Below are positions 50,842 to 59,475 of a stretch of DNA of 64,000 nucleotides, piece after piece. This DNA comes from 55-13 sp037190145. GTDB taxonomy: Bacteria; Armatimonadota; Fimbriimonadia; Fimbriimonadales; Fimbriimonadaceae. The translations under genes were made by a program, and so were the position numbers. Within the stretch, counting starts at the first letter, position 1, and the number at the start of each line of letters is the position of its first letter. The notes beneath the pieces were generated by a model that was given only the letters and a program-made list of their open reading frames with translations, did no database searches and was not told the DNA's origin. The stretch is taken from assembly GCA_037190145.1 (NCBI GenBank), contig JBBCJU010000010.1:124001-188000 (forward strand). Direction: 5' to 3'.

Positions 50842-51984
50842 TTAATCCCAAGAGGTCCATTCATTGGGAGTTCCGTTTGTTGGATAGCCATCAATGACTG
50901 CTACCCATCTTGGAGAGGCAATCTCTCCAAATCCGGTCCGTGAGTAGGTTTTCGTTTCCAAGAATTTCCACTTACCGCTAACGAATTGCCAAACATCTCT
51001 TTTGATTGTCTGTTTGGATTGGGTGATTTGCCGAGTCATTGGGTACTTCAAACCGAGGCGATAACCCTCTATGAGGGCTCCGAGTTTTGCCTCTTCGATT
51101 GGTGTTTTAGCGGCTGAGGTGAATTCTATGGAGCCCATTTGCATGGGTTGGATAAGCTTTGGTCCTGTGGTGATGGGCTTGCTGCTGATTTCTCGCAAGT
51201 TTCCGGAGGAAGCTACACCTTTCCAATTTGGAATGGGACTTGCGGGGCCGAGAAAACACTGCTTAGGTCTGTCCGTGGATGATAGAGCGGCAGGTAAGAG
51301 AACAACCATAGCTGAAGATCGTTTGCCAGTTATTTTCTTTGCCGGTACGGTTGCGGCCTGAACCTTTTTGCCATTCTCTAGATAGGTCTTATCTTTGACA
51401 AGCGGAGCTTGTCGAGAGATTCTCGGCGCGGCCAAGATTGCTTCTCCGACCTCGTACGTTGGAAGCTTGGAATAGGCGGTTGTCATATCGCCCAATTTGC
51501 CGCGGGCAATGACTTTTCCCCCACTACCAGATACCACCTCTGCAATAGGATTTGCATTCAGATTTTTGGTTCTAAAGTGTCCTGCGGGCACTCTTATGTA
51601 TTGTGCATGCCCACTCGTCCCAAGGTTTGGGTTTATTCCGATAATAATCTCAAGTTTTGCTTCATCTCCGTTTGGTGCCTGATAGGTGATGGAATCTTGT
51701 CCCCAAGGCGGCTGATAGGTTGGTGCGGTGTAGTTTCCGCGGCTATCGATGACCCCATAATCGCAGGTCCAACCCCCTTCGGTAGGTAGATTTGAACTTT
51801 GAGCAATACGAAACTGGTAATTAACTCCAGCCGTCACTTTCAGGACGATATGTTCCTCTGATACGGGGGGCTTAAGGGATGAATACGAGGGGCTCCAAGG
51901 TACCGCAGCGTTGCTAGGAGCGCTAGTGAGTCCAGAGGCAAGAACTGTAACAAAAGCGGCTGTCGTAGGCACTTTGATTTTCAT
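50842..51984 (-). CDS. Secreted protein of unknown function
   Basis: 380 residues with a signal peptide (about 1-26, ending SNAA). Residues about 40-120 (LKVTAGVNYQFRIAQSSN..., YGVIDSRGNYTAPTYQPPWGQDSITYQAPNGDEAKLEIII) resemble bacterial Ig-like repeats that end in the YTAP-like motif. The remainder has no recognised domain; the C-terminal part (RDVWQFVSGKWKFLETKTYSRTGFG) may be a small beta domain. No gene beside it suggests a function. Confidence 0.55.
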   Translation of the reverse strand: MKIKVPTTAAFVTVLASGLTSAPSNAAVPWSPSYSSLKPPVSEEHIVLKVTAGVNYQFRIAQSSNLPTEGGWTCDYGVIDSRGNYTAPTYQPPWGQDSITYQAPNGDEAKLEIIIGINPNLGTSGHAQYIRVPAGHFRTKNLNANPIAEVVSGSGGKVIARGKLGDMTTAYSKLPTYEVGEAILAAPRISRQAPLVKDKTYLENGKKVQAATVPAKKITGKRSSAMVVLLPAALSSTDRPKQCFLGPASPIPNWKGVASSGNLREISSKPITTGPKLIQPMQMGSIEFTSAAKTPIEEAKLGALIEGYRLGLKYPMTRQITQSKQTIKRDVWQFVSGKWKFLETKTYSRTGFGEIASPRWVAVIDGYPTNGTPNEWTSWD

Positions 51985-52076
51985 AAGTCAGATTGTGGAT
52001 ACAAGTTGAGAGAAAAGGTTGTTGCTTGTTTGCGAATCTTGTTGAAGGAGTTCTTAGGTATCAGGTGTCCACTGCT

Positions 52077-52132
52077 TGTAGCCCACAACTCTGGGCTACA
52101 AAACACAAGAGGCTGGTCAATGACCAGCCTCT
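52077..52132 (-). terminator. Paired hairpins downstream of tRNA-Leu
   Basis: The hairpin next to the tRNA is AGAGGCTGGTC (52108-52118) with GACCAGCCTCT (52122-52132); on the minus strand it is followed by TTGTGTTTTG and is the likely terminator. A second one, TGTAGCCCA with TGGGCTACA (52077-52085 and 52092-52100), lies just beyond. This fills the gene-free gap after the unknown secreted gene. Confidence 0.7.
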
Positions 52133-52138
52133 AAAACT

Positions 52139-52224
52139 TGGTGCGCGGGAAAGGACTCGAACCTTCACGCCTTGTGGGCACTACCACCTCAAGGTAGCGC
52201 GTCTACCAATTTCGCCACCCGCGC
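52139..52224 (-). tRNA. tRNA-Leu(GAG)
   Basis: Read on the minus strand this 86-nt segment folds as a class II tRNA. The acceptor stem pairs GCGCGGG with CCCGCGC, and A then CCA are encoded at the 3' end. The D-arm has the GGTAGACGCGC pattern; the anticodon stem CTACC/GGTAG encloses loop TTGAGGT with anticodon GAG; a long variable arm (TGCCCACAAGGCGT) and a T-loop GTTCGAGTCC follow. The long variable arm and anticodon identify leucine. Confidence 0.95.
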
Positions 52225-52274
52225 GCAAGGGGAAATTATACCCAACCGGAACCCTTTCTCAGTTTGTGTAGGTC

Positions 52275-53312
52275 CTAGCTTTTTCCTGTCTCTTTCCGGA
52301 TTACCGGCGCGACGAGGGTGCCAAACAATTCGATAGATTTCATGAGTTGGTCGTGCGGAAGGGTGCCCACACTCATCTGCATGAGGAATCGCTGATGGTG
52401 GAACAACTCGTACTGCCCCATAATCTTATCGATCACCTCTTGTGGACTTCCCACAAAGTAGGCTCCTTGAGGGCCACGACCAGCATCAAAGTCTGCCCTT
52501 GTGGTGGGCGGCCAGCCTCGCTCTTTGCCTATCTTCGACATGGTATAGGCATGGGCAAAGAAGCTCTGGTCGGCTGCTTGTTGCGATGTATCCGCAATAA
52601 AACCGTGCGAATTGATGCTCACCGGAATCGAGTTCGGCGCAAACCCAGCTTCCTCACTGGCATTTCTATAGAGTGTTACCATGGGGGCAAACCGGTGAGG
52701 CTGACCGCCAATAATCGCGAGTGCCATGGGTAGTCCAAGCGATGCGGCCCGGACCACAGACGTGGGCGTACCACCCACAGCGATCCACACGGGTAATGGA
52801 TTTTGCATAGGGCGAGGATAGACTCCCAGATGATTGATGGGTGCTCGATGCCCACCGGCCCAAGTCACCCGATCAGCATCTCGAATCTTCAAGAGCAGTT
52901 CTAGGTTCTGCTCAAACAGGGCGTCGTAGTCCTCCAGGTTGTAGCCAAAGAGAGGGAAAGACTCAATGAAAGAGCCCCGCCCCGCCATTATCTCGGCGCG
53001 ACCCTCGGAGATCAAATCCAACGTGGCGTATTGCTGGAAAACTCGAACGGGGTCTTCAGAACTGAGAACAGTGACCGCGCTGGTAAGTCGAATCTTCTTC
53101 GTGCGTGCTGCCGCTGCGGCTAAGATGACGGCTGGGGCAGAAGCGGCATACTCCTCGCGATGATGCTCTCCGACGCCATACACATCCAACCCTAGTTGGT
53201 CCGCCAGTTCGATTTCTTCCAGCAAATCCTTAACCCGTTGGTCTGGACTTACGGTTTGCCCGGCGAGATTGGGCGTCATTTCTACAAAGGAGTAAATCCC
53301 AAGTTCCATCAC
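52275..53312 (-). CDS. LLM-class flavin-dependent oxidoreductase
   Basis: 345 residues. LGIYSFVEMTPN..., EEIELADQLGLDVYGVGEHHREEYAASAP, KIRLTSAVTVLSSEDPVRVFQQYATLDLISEGRAEIMAGRGSF and PVWIAVGGTPTSVVRAASLGLPMALAIIGG follow the bacterial-luciferase TIM barrel. These proteins use FMNH2 or F420 for diverse oxidations; the reaction here is unknown. The start overlaps the RbsD gene end by 4 bp, so the two share an mRNA. Confidence 0.88.
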   Translation of the reverse strand: MMELGIYSFVEMTPNLAGQTVSPDQRVKDLLEEIELADQLGLDVYGVGEHHREEYAASAPAVILAAAAARTKKIRLTSAVTVLSSEDPVRVFQQYATLDLISEGRAEIMAGRGSFIESFPLFGYNLEDYDALFEQNLELLLKIRDADRVTWAGGHRAPINHLGVYPRPMQNPLPVWIAVGGTPTSVVRAASLGLPMALAIIGGQPHRFAPMVTLYRNASEEAGFAPNSIPVSINSHGFIADTSQQAADQSFFAHAYTMSKIGKERGWPPTTRADFDAGRGPQGAYFVGSPQEVIDKIMGQYELFHHQRFLMQMSVGTLPHDQLMKSIELFGTLVAPVIRKETGKS

Positions 53313-53731
53313 GACGGCATCACCACCCCGATTGTCAAGATAATATTCGCATAGATGCGCTGCTCACCGGTGGCTATCATCAGGCAGACGTCATCGCTCT
53401 TGGCGACGTCATAAAAACCGAATCGGTCGTGAGCGGTTAGCCCAATTTCTGTTCCCAAAACTTGCCGGAATTCTTGAAAGATCGGCGGCTCTGGCCCATC
53501 GTTAGGAACCATCACCTCAGCAGCCTCAATCGGGATGGATTCAGCAAGGACTTCCAATGCCTGAGTTGCCGTAACCAACCCAGGGGCAAGATTGAGAAAG
53601 ACAACATGCGCGTTCTGCCCTGAATGGGTCGCAAAGGGGTAATTAGAATCGGCAATAACCACCTTACTGCCATGTCCGGCGGAGGCAAGGGCGTTGAGGA
53701 TTTCCGGATGAAGAAGCCGACTCTTGAGCAT
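53309..53731 (-). CDS. RbsD/FucU-family sugar mutarotase
   Basis: 140 residues. The catalytic pattern is GHGSKVVIADSNYP, with His20 and Asp28 matching RbsD. The family rotates anomers of ribose, fucose or related sugars. It precedes the flavin oxidoreductase in a two-gene unit. TAGCCT (minus strand) ends 6 nt before the ATG, so the mRNA may be leaderless. Whether ribose or fucose is the substrate cannot be told. Confidence 0.82.
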   Translation of the reverse strand: MLKSRLLHPEILNALASAGHGSKVVIADSNYPFATHSGQNAHVVFLNLAPGLVTATQALEVLAESIPIEAAEVMVPNDGPEPPIFQEFRQVLGTEIGLTAHDRFGFYDVAKSDDVCLMIATGEQRIYANIILTIGVVMPS

Positions 53732-53810
53732 AGTGAGAGGCTACCTCGGGCCTTTAGGATGATTGGGTTGAATGGGATGATTGGCGGGTAGACGCCTTGA
53801 GGGTAGGGCT

Positions 53811-53880
53811 GCCTCCAGACGCTCCGTCTGGAGGCTTTAAAACTTGGCTGAGGTGGTAGTACGGGTAGAGAGCCTCAGCC
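53811..53880. repeat. Intergenic palindromic element with two hairpins
   Basis: GCCTCCAGACG-CTC-CGTCTGGAGGC (53811-53835) is a perfect 11-bp hairpin. After about ten bases GGCTGAGG (53846-53853) and CCTCAGCC (53873-53880) form a second one. The pair lies in the 53732-53993 gap between divergently oriented genes, where no terminator is needed, and looks like a REP-type element. No other copy is present in this window. Confidence 0.6.
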
Positions 53881-53993
53881 TCCAAGGCACTGAAGTCCAA
53901 CCGCTGTGTAGAAGAACCAACCTCCAAAAATCACGCAAGTTTCTTATGTATGTTTCAGGCTTATTGTTGAACAATAGACCTAGGTAGAGCAAT

Positions 53994-54422
53994 ATGTACG
54001 GCACGGTTATCACCGCCGCAATCGTGATGTCAGGAGCAACGTTGAACTCGGAGTGGGAGATTTCCTGCCTGGGGCCGATGGAGCTTTTGCTGACCGATTT
54101 GCGAAACCCGCCGCAAATGAAATGGCCGGTGCCCGGATCACCGGTCGACTTTTCGGAAAAGCGTCGACCTTGGCTCAGTGTCAGTCTCATGCCCGACCTC
54201 GTTTCATTCGAGAGCGCCGAGACTGTGCATGGAAAGGAATTCACTTACAGTCCCCGCACTTCGATGCGAGGGTTAAAAGGTCAGTTGCTTAAAACATTTG
54301 GATTACTGGAAGAGCGTTCAGCTGGCTTCGGAGCAACCTTCCGCTTCGCGGGAGCGCCTAACTGGGCTTTTCAATTGAGGGGCACTAAGCGATTCACCGT
54401 TGCCTATATCACCCGATTCTAG
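53994..54422 (+). CDS. Small hypothetical protein
   Basis: 142 residues from ATG. The protein is weakly hydrophobic at the start and contains beta-like stretches (GTVITAAIVMSGATLNSEWEISCLGPMELL, AGFGATFRFAGAPNWAFQLRGTKRFTVAYITRF). A 135-codon frame exists on the other strand in part of the region, but this plus-strand one fits the gene spacing to the next gene (18 bp). No domain recognised. Confidence 0.45.
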   Translation: MYGTVITAAIVMSGATLNSEWEISCLGPMELLLTDLRNPPQMKWPVPGSPVDFSEKRRPWLSVSLMPDLVSFESAETVHGKEFTYSPRTSMRGLKGQLLKTFGLLEERSAGFGATFRFAGAPNWAFQLRGTKRFTVAYITRF

Positions 54423-54440
54423 GTTGGTAGCATTAAGAAT

Positions 54441-55307
54441 ATGCTCTCCGCACTCGTTGTCCTCCTGACCCAGGCTCCACTCAATTGGCGGCCAACCGCT
54501 ACGATGAGTGCCCCTGCCATGTCCGAGATCAGTGGGATTGTGCAGAGTAAGCAGGTATCCAACCGTTTTTGGGTTCACAACGATAGTGGCGACAAAGCGA
54601 GAATCTTCGCCATCCAACGTGATGGGACCGTCATTGGCTCAAAGGACGGAATCGTTATCGAAGGTGCCAAAAACAAGGATTGGGAAGATATCGCCTATGG
54701 CGATAACAAGATTTGGATCAGCGATCTGGGCAATAACTCCAATTCCCGAAAGGATCTTGGCGTGTATGTGGTCGAAGACTTTGAGCCGTTAGGGGCCACC
54801 ACCGTAAAACCCATCAAGTTCCTTCCTATTCGGTACCCAGACCAAACTGCTTTTCCGCCAACCCAAAGGCATTTCGATTCGGAAGCCATCTTTGTTTTTA
54901 ACGGCAAACTGCACGTTCTCACAAAACATCGAATGCCTACCGGCCCTCTGCCGGAAACCGGAACCAAGCTCTACCGTTTGGATACTGAATTCACCGATAA
55001 GCCCAATGTCTTAACAAAGATAGATTCACGAGAAGGTTTGAAAGGGTGGGTTACCGCGGCCGATGTATCTCCTGATGGGCGTTGGCTGGCGGTGCTAACC
55101 CACTTCCCAATGGCTTCTGTTTGGGTTTTCGATACTAAAGGTGTCGGCAGCAAACTGCTGTCAAAGCCGGTGCGGTGGGTTGCGATGACCAATGCCAAGC
55201 AATGTGAAGCCATCTGCTTTGATGGTCCGAGCCACCTCATCCTGACTAATGAGCAGCGAGAAATCTTCCGTATACGTTTAGATCAAGTTCCGCCGACCAC
55301 TAAATGA
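54441..55307 (+). CDS. Beta-propeller-like protein of unknown function
   Basis: 288 residues. MSEISGIVQSKQVSNRFWVHNDSGDKARIFAI and NKDWEDIAYGDNKIWISDLGNNSNSRKDLGVYVV are typical of propeller proteins in the SdiA-regulated/phytase-like group, with more blades (FDSEAIFVFNGKLHVLTKH, GWVTAADVSPDGRWLAVLTHF, KQCEAICFDGPSHLILTNEQREIF). A short hydrophobic N-terminus may be an export signal. TAGCAT ends 7 nt before the ATG. Function unknown; the fold call is moderate. Confidence 0.65.
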   Translation: MLSALVVLLTQAPLNWRPTATMSAPAMSEISGIVQSKQVSNRFWVHNDSGDKARIFAIQRDGTVIGSKDGIVIEGAKNKDWEDIAYGDNKIWISDLGNNSNSRKDLGVYVVEDFEPLGATTVKPIKFLPIRYPDQTAFPPTQRHFDSEAIFVFNGKLHVLTKHRMPTGPLPETGTKLYRLDTEFTDKPNVLTKIDSREGLKGWVTAADVSPDGRWLAVLTHFPMASVWVFDTKGVGSKLLSKPVRWVAMTNAKQCEAICFDGPSHLILTNEQREIFRIRLDQVPPTTK

Positions 55308-55345
55308 AGTTGCCCCCTCAACCTTAATGGCGAGGGGTGAAAAAA

Positions 55346-55762
55346 CTAAAGATCAAGGTTTCGGCTATCTGGAGCCTTAATCGTTCCAAGCGTATCGAAG
55401 CCGCCCTTTGAGTTCACCGAGACCATTTCGCCCGAATCCTGAACCCAAACCAGAGAGCCATCATAGGAATCATGGAAGACACATTCTTCCAGAGCAGTCA
55501 CTCCGTGACGAACCCCTGCGGCAATCTCAATATAGGATCCCGCTTCAATAATGCTGCCATCCAGCAGTTGCGCACGACCACTCACTAAATAGTTACGCTC
55601 CATAGTTGGGTGCCGGTGGGGTGGCATGGTGGCACCTGCTTCAATTCGCCGAAGTGCGACCACTGCGGGTGATCCACCCGCCAGTTTTAAGAAATTGTAT
55701 GCGACGCCCGGAAATGGGGATGGAACCCAACTCGAATCGTCTGCCGAAGATGAAAAAACCAT
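55346..55762 (-). CDS. Cupin protein, ChrR-like
   Basis: 138 residues; the ATG has GGGAGG eight bases upstream. Cupin motif 1 is PPHRHPTMERNYLVSGRAQL (metal-binding His and Glu), and motif 2 is GSYIEIAAGVRHGVTALEECVF. This resembles the ChrR cupin found in anti-sigma factors, without the zinc-binding N-terminal part, so it may be a metal-binding sensor or small enzyme. No sigma-factor gene is adjacent. Confidence 0.8.
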   Translation of the reverse strand: MVFSSSADDSSWVPSPFPGVAYNFLKLAGGSPAVVALRRIEAGATMPPHRHPTMERNYLVSGRAQLLDGSIIEAGSYIEIAAGVRHGVTALEECVFHDSYDGSLVWVQDSGEMVSVNSKGGFDTLGTIKAPDSRNLDL

Positions 55763-55825
55763 AACTTTCCTCCCAGCGACGAGATTAGCACAACCAAAAT
55801 GAACGTTAACCTGACTTTGGTTAGG

Positions 55826-56803
55826 TTAAGCAGCCTTGTCTCTATACACACAAACCGGGCAAACCTGCTTCTTGCATCGCAGGCAAGTATCGTGTTGTTT
55901 TGAGATGACGGGAAGCGGGTAGTGAAGTCTCAAACTTTCAGCAACGGGCGAACTGCTTTCGTGGCGTATCCTTTGCAGCTCCGGCAGGCAAACCTCGAAG
56001 GCTTCGACGATCATGGGATCAAACTTAATGCCAGAGAGTCGGCGAATCTCTTTTAGAGCCGCTTCCTCGGTCCAAGCATCTTTATAGGGTCGTGCCGATG
56101 TGAGGGCGTCATAGACGTCGCAAACCGCCACAATTCTCCCTTCAAGAGGAATCTCTACTCCAACTAACTTATTGGGGTACCCCGTTCCATTCCATGCTTC
56201 ATGGTGACTGAGAGCAATGGTTCGTGCAACCTCTATATGCTTCGTGTGGGCATCGCCCAGAATAGAAGCTCCAAAGAGGACATGGCGCTCCATGATTGCT
56301 CTCTCATCTGGGGTGAGAGGGCCTTCCTTGCGGAGAATCGAGTCTGGCACTCCAATTTTCCCAACATCATGTAGCTTAGCTCCATAGTACAGAAGCTCAC
56401 ATTCATCTTCCGGCAATCCAAGCTCTAGGCCGATGACACACGAATATTCGCCAATCCGCCGATTGTGGTTTCCAGTGTCGTCATCACGAAATTCACCGGC
56501 CATGACCAACCGTTCAATCAGGTCATGAGAGGCCTCAATGTTCCGACGAAAAGCGTCCTCCGTTTTTTGCGTATAACGGCGGGAAATGTCATAGACCAGT
56601 ACGGTCGTCACCGTAACGGCAACAAGGTCTTTGCCCGAGATCAACAGGTGTTCAATATGGGCGGGAAGCCCAAGAGCATAGATGGCGGCTTCGCTGAACA
56701 GAATCCAAAGCAGGCCCATTGCAGCATAAGCAATCGCTAAGTTTATGGGAAACCTAGCGTACTTGGATTGAGTCGAATTGCGCCCCAAAGAGAAAGTTCG
56801 CAC
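55826..56803 (-). CDS. Membrane HD-GYP phosphodiesterase with cysteine-rich tail
   Basis: 325 residues from a GTG. Two transmembrane segments (about 20-42 and 54-74) precede an HD-GYP domain: HDVGKIGVPD (HD at 145-146), H174, H200-H201 in SHHEAWNGTGYP, and CDVYDALTSARPYK. HD-GYP enzymes degrade cyclic di-GMP, a signal for biofilm and motility. The C-terminus has Cys307, 310, 315 and 318 as CxxC-x4-CxxC, which could bind zinc or respond to redox. No sensor domain lies between the membrane part and the HD-GYP domain. Confidence 0.88.
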   Translation of the reverse strand: MRTFSLGRNSTQSKYARFPINLAIAYAAMGLLWILFSEAAIYALGLPAHIEHLLISGKDLVAVTVTTVLVYDISRRYTQKTEDAFRRNIEASHDLIERLVMAGEFRDDDTGNHNRRIGEYSCVIGLELGLPEDECELLYYGAKLHDVGKIGVPDSILRKEGPLTPDERAIMERHVLFGASILGDAHTKHIEVARTIALSHHEAWNGTGYPNKLVGVEIPLEGRIVAVCDVYDALTSARPYKDAWTEEAALKEIRRLSGIKFDPMIVEAFEVCLPELQRIRHESSSPVAESLRLHYPLPVISKQHDTCLRCKKQVCPVCVYRDKAA

Positions 56804-56861
56804 CGATTTCTAATTCTTGGCTAGATTCGGCGAAATCTCTACCACTGTACGATGCTAGGAT

Positions 56862-57362
56862 CTAGTCGCAATCACTCTTTTGGTTAAGAAAGCGCTCAAT
56901 GTCGGTGGGAGAAAGGATAGTTATGTTGGCATTTGCTAAGCGAACAAACTCCTCAAAAGAGATGTCCCCAATCTCCCCAGTCTCACGAAACTCGTCGTAA
57001 ATCGCTTTAAGGGCGGTGGCCGGGGTTGGAGCTTCGGCAGAAACATCTACCCAAAGGCCAGGCATCTCCTCACCACTCTTATAAGAGATAGCCGCAACAT
57101 ACGGCAACACGCCTAGTTCATCAATGTTGGCTGAGCTCCCATCTTCCCAAGTCCCGCTGCGTATGTCCATTCCTTGTTCGGTAAGCAGAAGTTTTGCTTC
57201 TTCCAGGCTCAGCTTCGTAGAGGCGCTAACGATCACCTTCGTATCAATGGATGCCGCTGTGACATGAGACTTATTCTCAAACTTTGAGATATAGGCAAGT
57301 TGAGCGCCGGTATGGCGCTTAGTCTCGGACGCAAAGTTCTCAAAATCCACGTGAAGGGTCAT
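56862..57362 (-). CDS. Unknown small protein
   Basis: 166 residues. Mixed alpha-beta sequence (TKVIVSASTKLSLEEAKLLLTEQGMDIRSGTW, LPYVAAISYKSGEEMPGLWVDVSA, GDISFEEFVRLANANITILSPTDIERFL), no signal peptide, no transmembrane region and no motif. It is divergent from acs, so the 83-bp gap holds both promoters. Confidence 0.55.
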   Translation of the reverse strand: MTLHVDFENFASETKRHTGAQLAYISKFENKSHVTAASIDTKVIVSASTKLSLEEAKLLLTEQGMDIRSGTWEDGSSANIDELGVLPYVAAISYKSGEEMPGLWVDVSAEAPTPATALKAIYDEFRETGEIGDISFEEFVRLANANITILSPTDIERFLNQKSDCD

Positions 57363-57445
57363 GTCTGCGCAGTAAGAGTATCACTTAACGCGAATCTTGG
57401 GCTTGTTCGGGCTAAAATTCCATATATCCCCCCGCTAAGAGGTCA

Positions 57446-59452
57446 GTGTTGTCCGAAACCCTTGAAACCCTTCTCGATGAATCTCGATTATTTACTCCGT
57501 CCGATGAGTTCCGAGCGCAAGCTAATGTAAACGATCCGGCCATTTATGCTGAAGCTTTGGCTGATCCAGTGGCGTTCTGGGAAAAACAAGCTCAAGAGCT
57601 CTCATGGTTTGAGCCGTGGCAAACAGCATTGGAATGGAACCGACCCTATGCCAAATGGTTTGTAGGCGGCAAGATAAACGCTTGCTACAACTGTGTTGAT
57701 CGTCATGCCGAAGGGTCGAGAGCCGATAAGGTTGCGATTCTGTGGGAAGGAGAGCCTGGAGAAGTTCGGAAGATCACCTATCGTGAGATGAAGGACGAAG
57801 TTTCTCGAATCGCCAATGGCCTCAAGTCATTGGGGGTTCAAAAGGGAGATCGGGTCTGTATCTACCTTCCCATGGTTCCAGAACTCGCGATGACCATGCT
57901 GGCCTGCGCTCGGATTGGAGCCGCTCACAGTGTGATCTTTGGCGGGTTCAGTGCCGATTCTCTTGCTGAACGAACGAACGATGCGCAAGCCAAGGTAATT
58001 GTCACCGCAGACGGTGGCTACCGAAGAGGCAATATCGTCCCTCTGTTGAAGATCACAGAGGAAGCCCTGGAGCACGGGTGCCCAACGGTTGACACCATCC
58101 TCGTTCTCAATCGCCTTCAGGAGCCTTTGGGCGAATTTAGCGATCCAAAGTTTAAGTCTTGGGATGAGGTCATTTCCGGTCAATCCACAGACTGCCCCTG
58201 TGAGCCGATGGACAGCGAAGACTTGCTGTTCATCCTGTACACAAGCGGTTCCACCGGCAAGCCAAAAGGAATCGTCCACACGACCGGTGGCTATTTAACC
58301 CATGCTGCTGCCACTTCCAAATGGGTTTTCGATCTGAAGGACGAAGATATCTATTTCTGCACTGCGGATTGCGGCTGGGTGACGGGGCACAGCTACCTCG
58401 TCTACGGCCCATTGGCAAATGGCGCAACCTGTGTGATGTATGAAGGTGCGCCGGATACGCCGGACAAAGATCGGTTCTGGAAGATTATCGAGCGGCATAA
58501 GGTCACCATTCTTTACACAGCTCCCACCGCTATCCGAGCCTTTATGAAGTGGGGAACGGAGTATCCCGATCGATGTGATCTTTCCTCCCTCAGACTCTTG
58601 GGTTCTGTGGGTGAACCCATCAATCCTGAAGCATGGATTTGGTACCACGAGGTCATCGGCAAGAAGCGATGTCCTATCGTAGACACATGGTGGCAGACCG
58701 AAACGGGTGGCATCATGATTGCGCCATTGCCTGGGATTACGGCGACAAAGCCCGGAAGCGCGACTCAGCCTTTACCCGGAATCATCGCGGCGGTCATGAA
58801 TGAGGATGGCAAAGAGATCACTCCTGTTCATGGGGCGCTGAGCTACTACTCCGCTAAGGATGGCGACAAGGCCCCTGAAAAAGGCCCTGAGGTGGGTGGC
58901 ATTCTCGCTATCTCGCATCCATGGCCCGGAATGACTCGCGGCATCTACGGCGATAACGATCGTTTCCAAAAGGTGTACTGGGATAAGTTCCCGGAACACT
59001 ATTTCCCCGGTGACGGGGTGAAGGTGGATGAGGACGGCTACTTCTGGCTCTTAGGGCGAGTGGATGACATTATGTTGGTCGCGGGCCACAACATCTCCAC
59101 GATGGAAGTGGAGTCGGCATTGGTAGATCACCACGCCGTTGCTGAAGCGGCGGTCATTGGCAAAACTCATGAGCTAAAGGGGCAAGCTATCTCCGCGTTC
59201 GTCATCCTAAAAACCGGCGAAACCGCTTCCATAGATGAACTCAAAGCTCATGTCGCCCATAAGATTGGAGCGCTCGCCCGACCAGACGATATCTTCCTCT
59301 GTGCGGACCTCCCCAAGACTCGATCCGGAAAAATCATGCGTCGGCTCTTACGAGATGTTGCGGAGGGACGAGCATTGGGAGACACAACCACCCTGGCTGA
59401 TCCAAACATCGTGAAGTCATTGAAGGATCAGTACGAGGATAAAGAGAGCTAA
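57446..59452 (+). CDS. acs: Acetyl-CoA synthetase, AMP-forming
   Basis: 668 residues from a GTG preceded by AGAGG. The adenylate-forming motif YTSGSTGKPKG is at about 264-274; DTWWQTETGG, LGRVDDIMLVAGHNISTMEVE and, near the end, TRSGKIMRRLLRD (with the lysine that is often acetylated) complete the pattern. It activates acetate to acetyl-CoA in the cytoplasm. It lies 23 bp before lpxK and may share an mRNA with it, though no functional link is obvious. Confidence 0.95.
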   Translation: MLSETLETLLDESRLFTPSDEFRAQANVNDPAIYAEALADPVAFWEKQAQELSWFEPWQTALEWNRPYAKWFVGGKINACYNCVDRHAEGSRADKVAILWEGEPGEVRKITYREMKDEVSRIANGLKSLGVQKGDRVCIYLPMVPELAMTMLACARIGAAHSVIFGGFSADSLAERTNDAQAKVIVTADGGYRRGNIVPLLKITEEALEHGCPTVDTILVLNRLQEPLGEFSDPKFKSWDEVISGQSTDCPCEPMDSEDLLFILYTSGSTGKPKGIVHTTGGYLTHAAATSKWVFDLKDEDIYFCTADCGWVTGHSYLVYGPLANGATCVMYEGAPDTPDKDRFWKIIERHKVTILYTAPTAIRAFMKWGTEYPDRCDLSSLRLLGSVGEPINPEAWIWYHEVIGKKRCPIVDTWWQTETGGIMIAPLPGITATKPGSATQPLPGIIAAVMNEDGKEITPVHGALSYYSAKDGDKAPEKGPEVGGILAISHPWPGMTRGIYGDNDRFQKVYWDKFPEHYFPGDGVKVDEDGYFWLLGRVDDIMLVAGHNISTMEVESALVDHHAVAEAAVIGKTHELKGQAISAFVILKTGETASIDELKAHVAHKIGALARPDDIFLCADLPKTRSGKIMRRLLRDVAEGRALGDTTTLADPNIVKSLKDQYEDKES

Positions 59453-59475
59453 CTCCCTGACGTCATAATAAATTC

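Noticed and set aside
53837..54244. 135-codon minus-strand frame opposite the small hypothetical gene
   Set aside because: It starts and ends inside hairpin sequence and the opposing gene, has no ribosome binding site and no protein-like motif.
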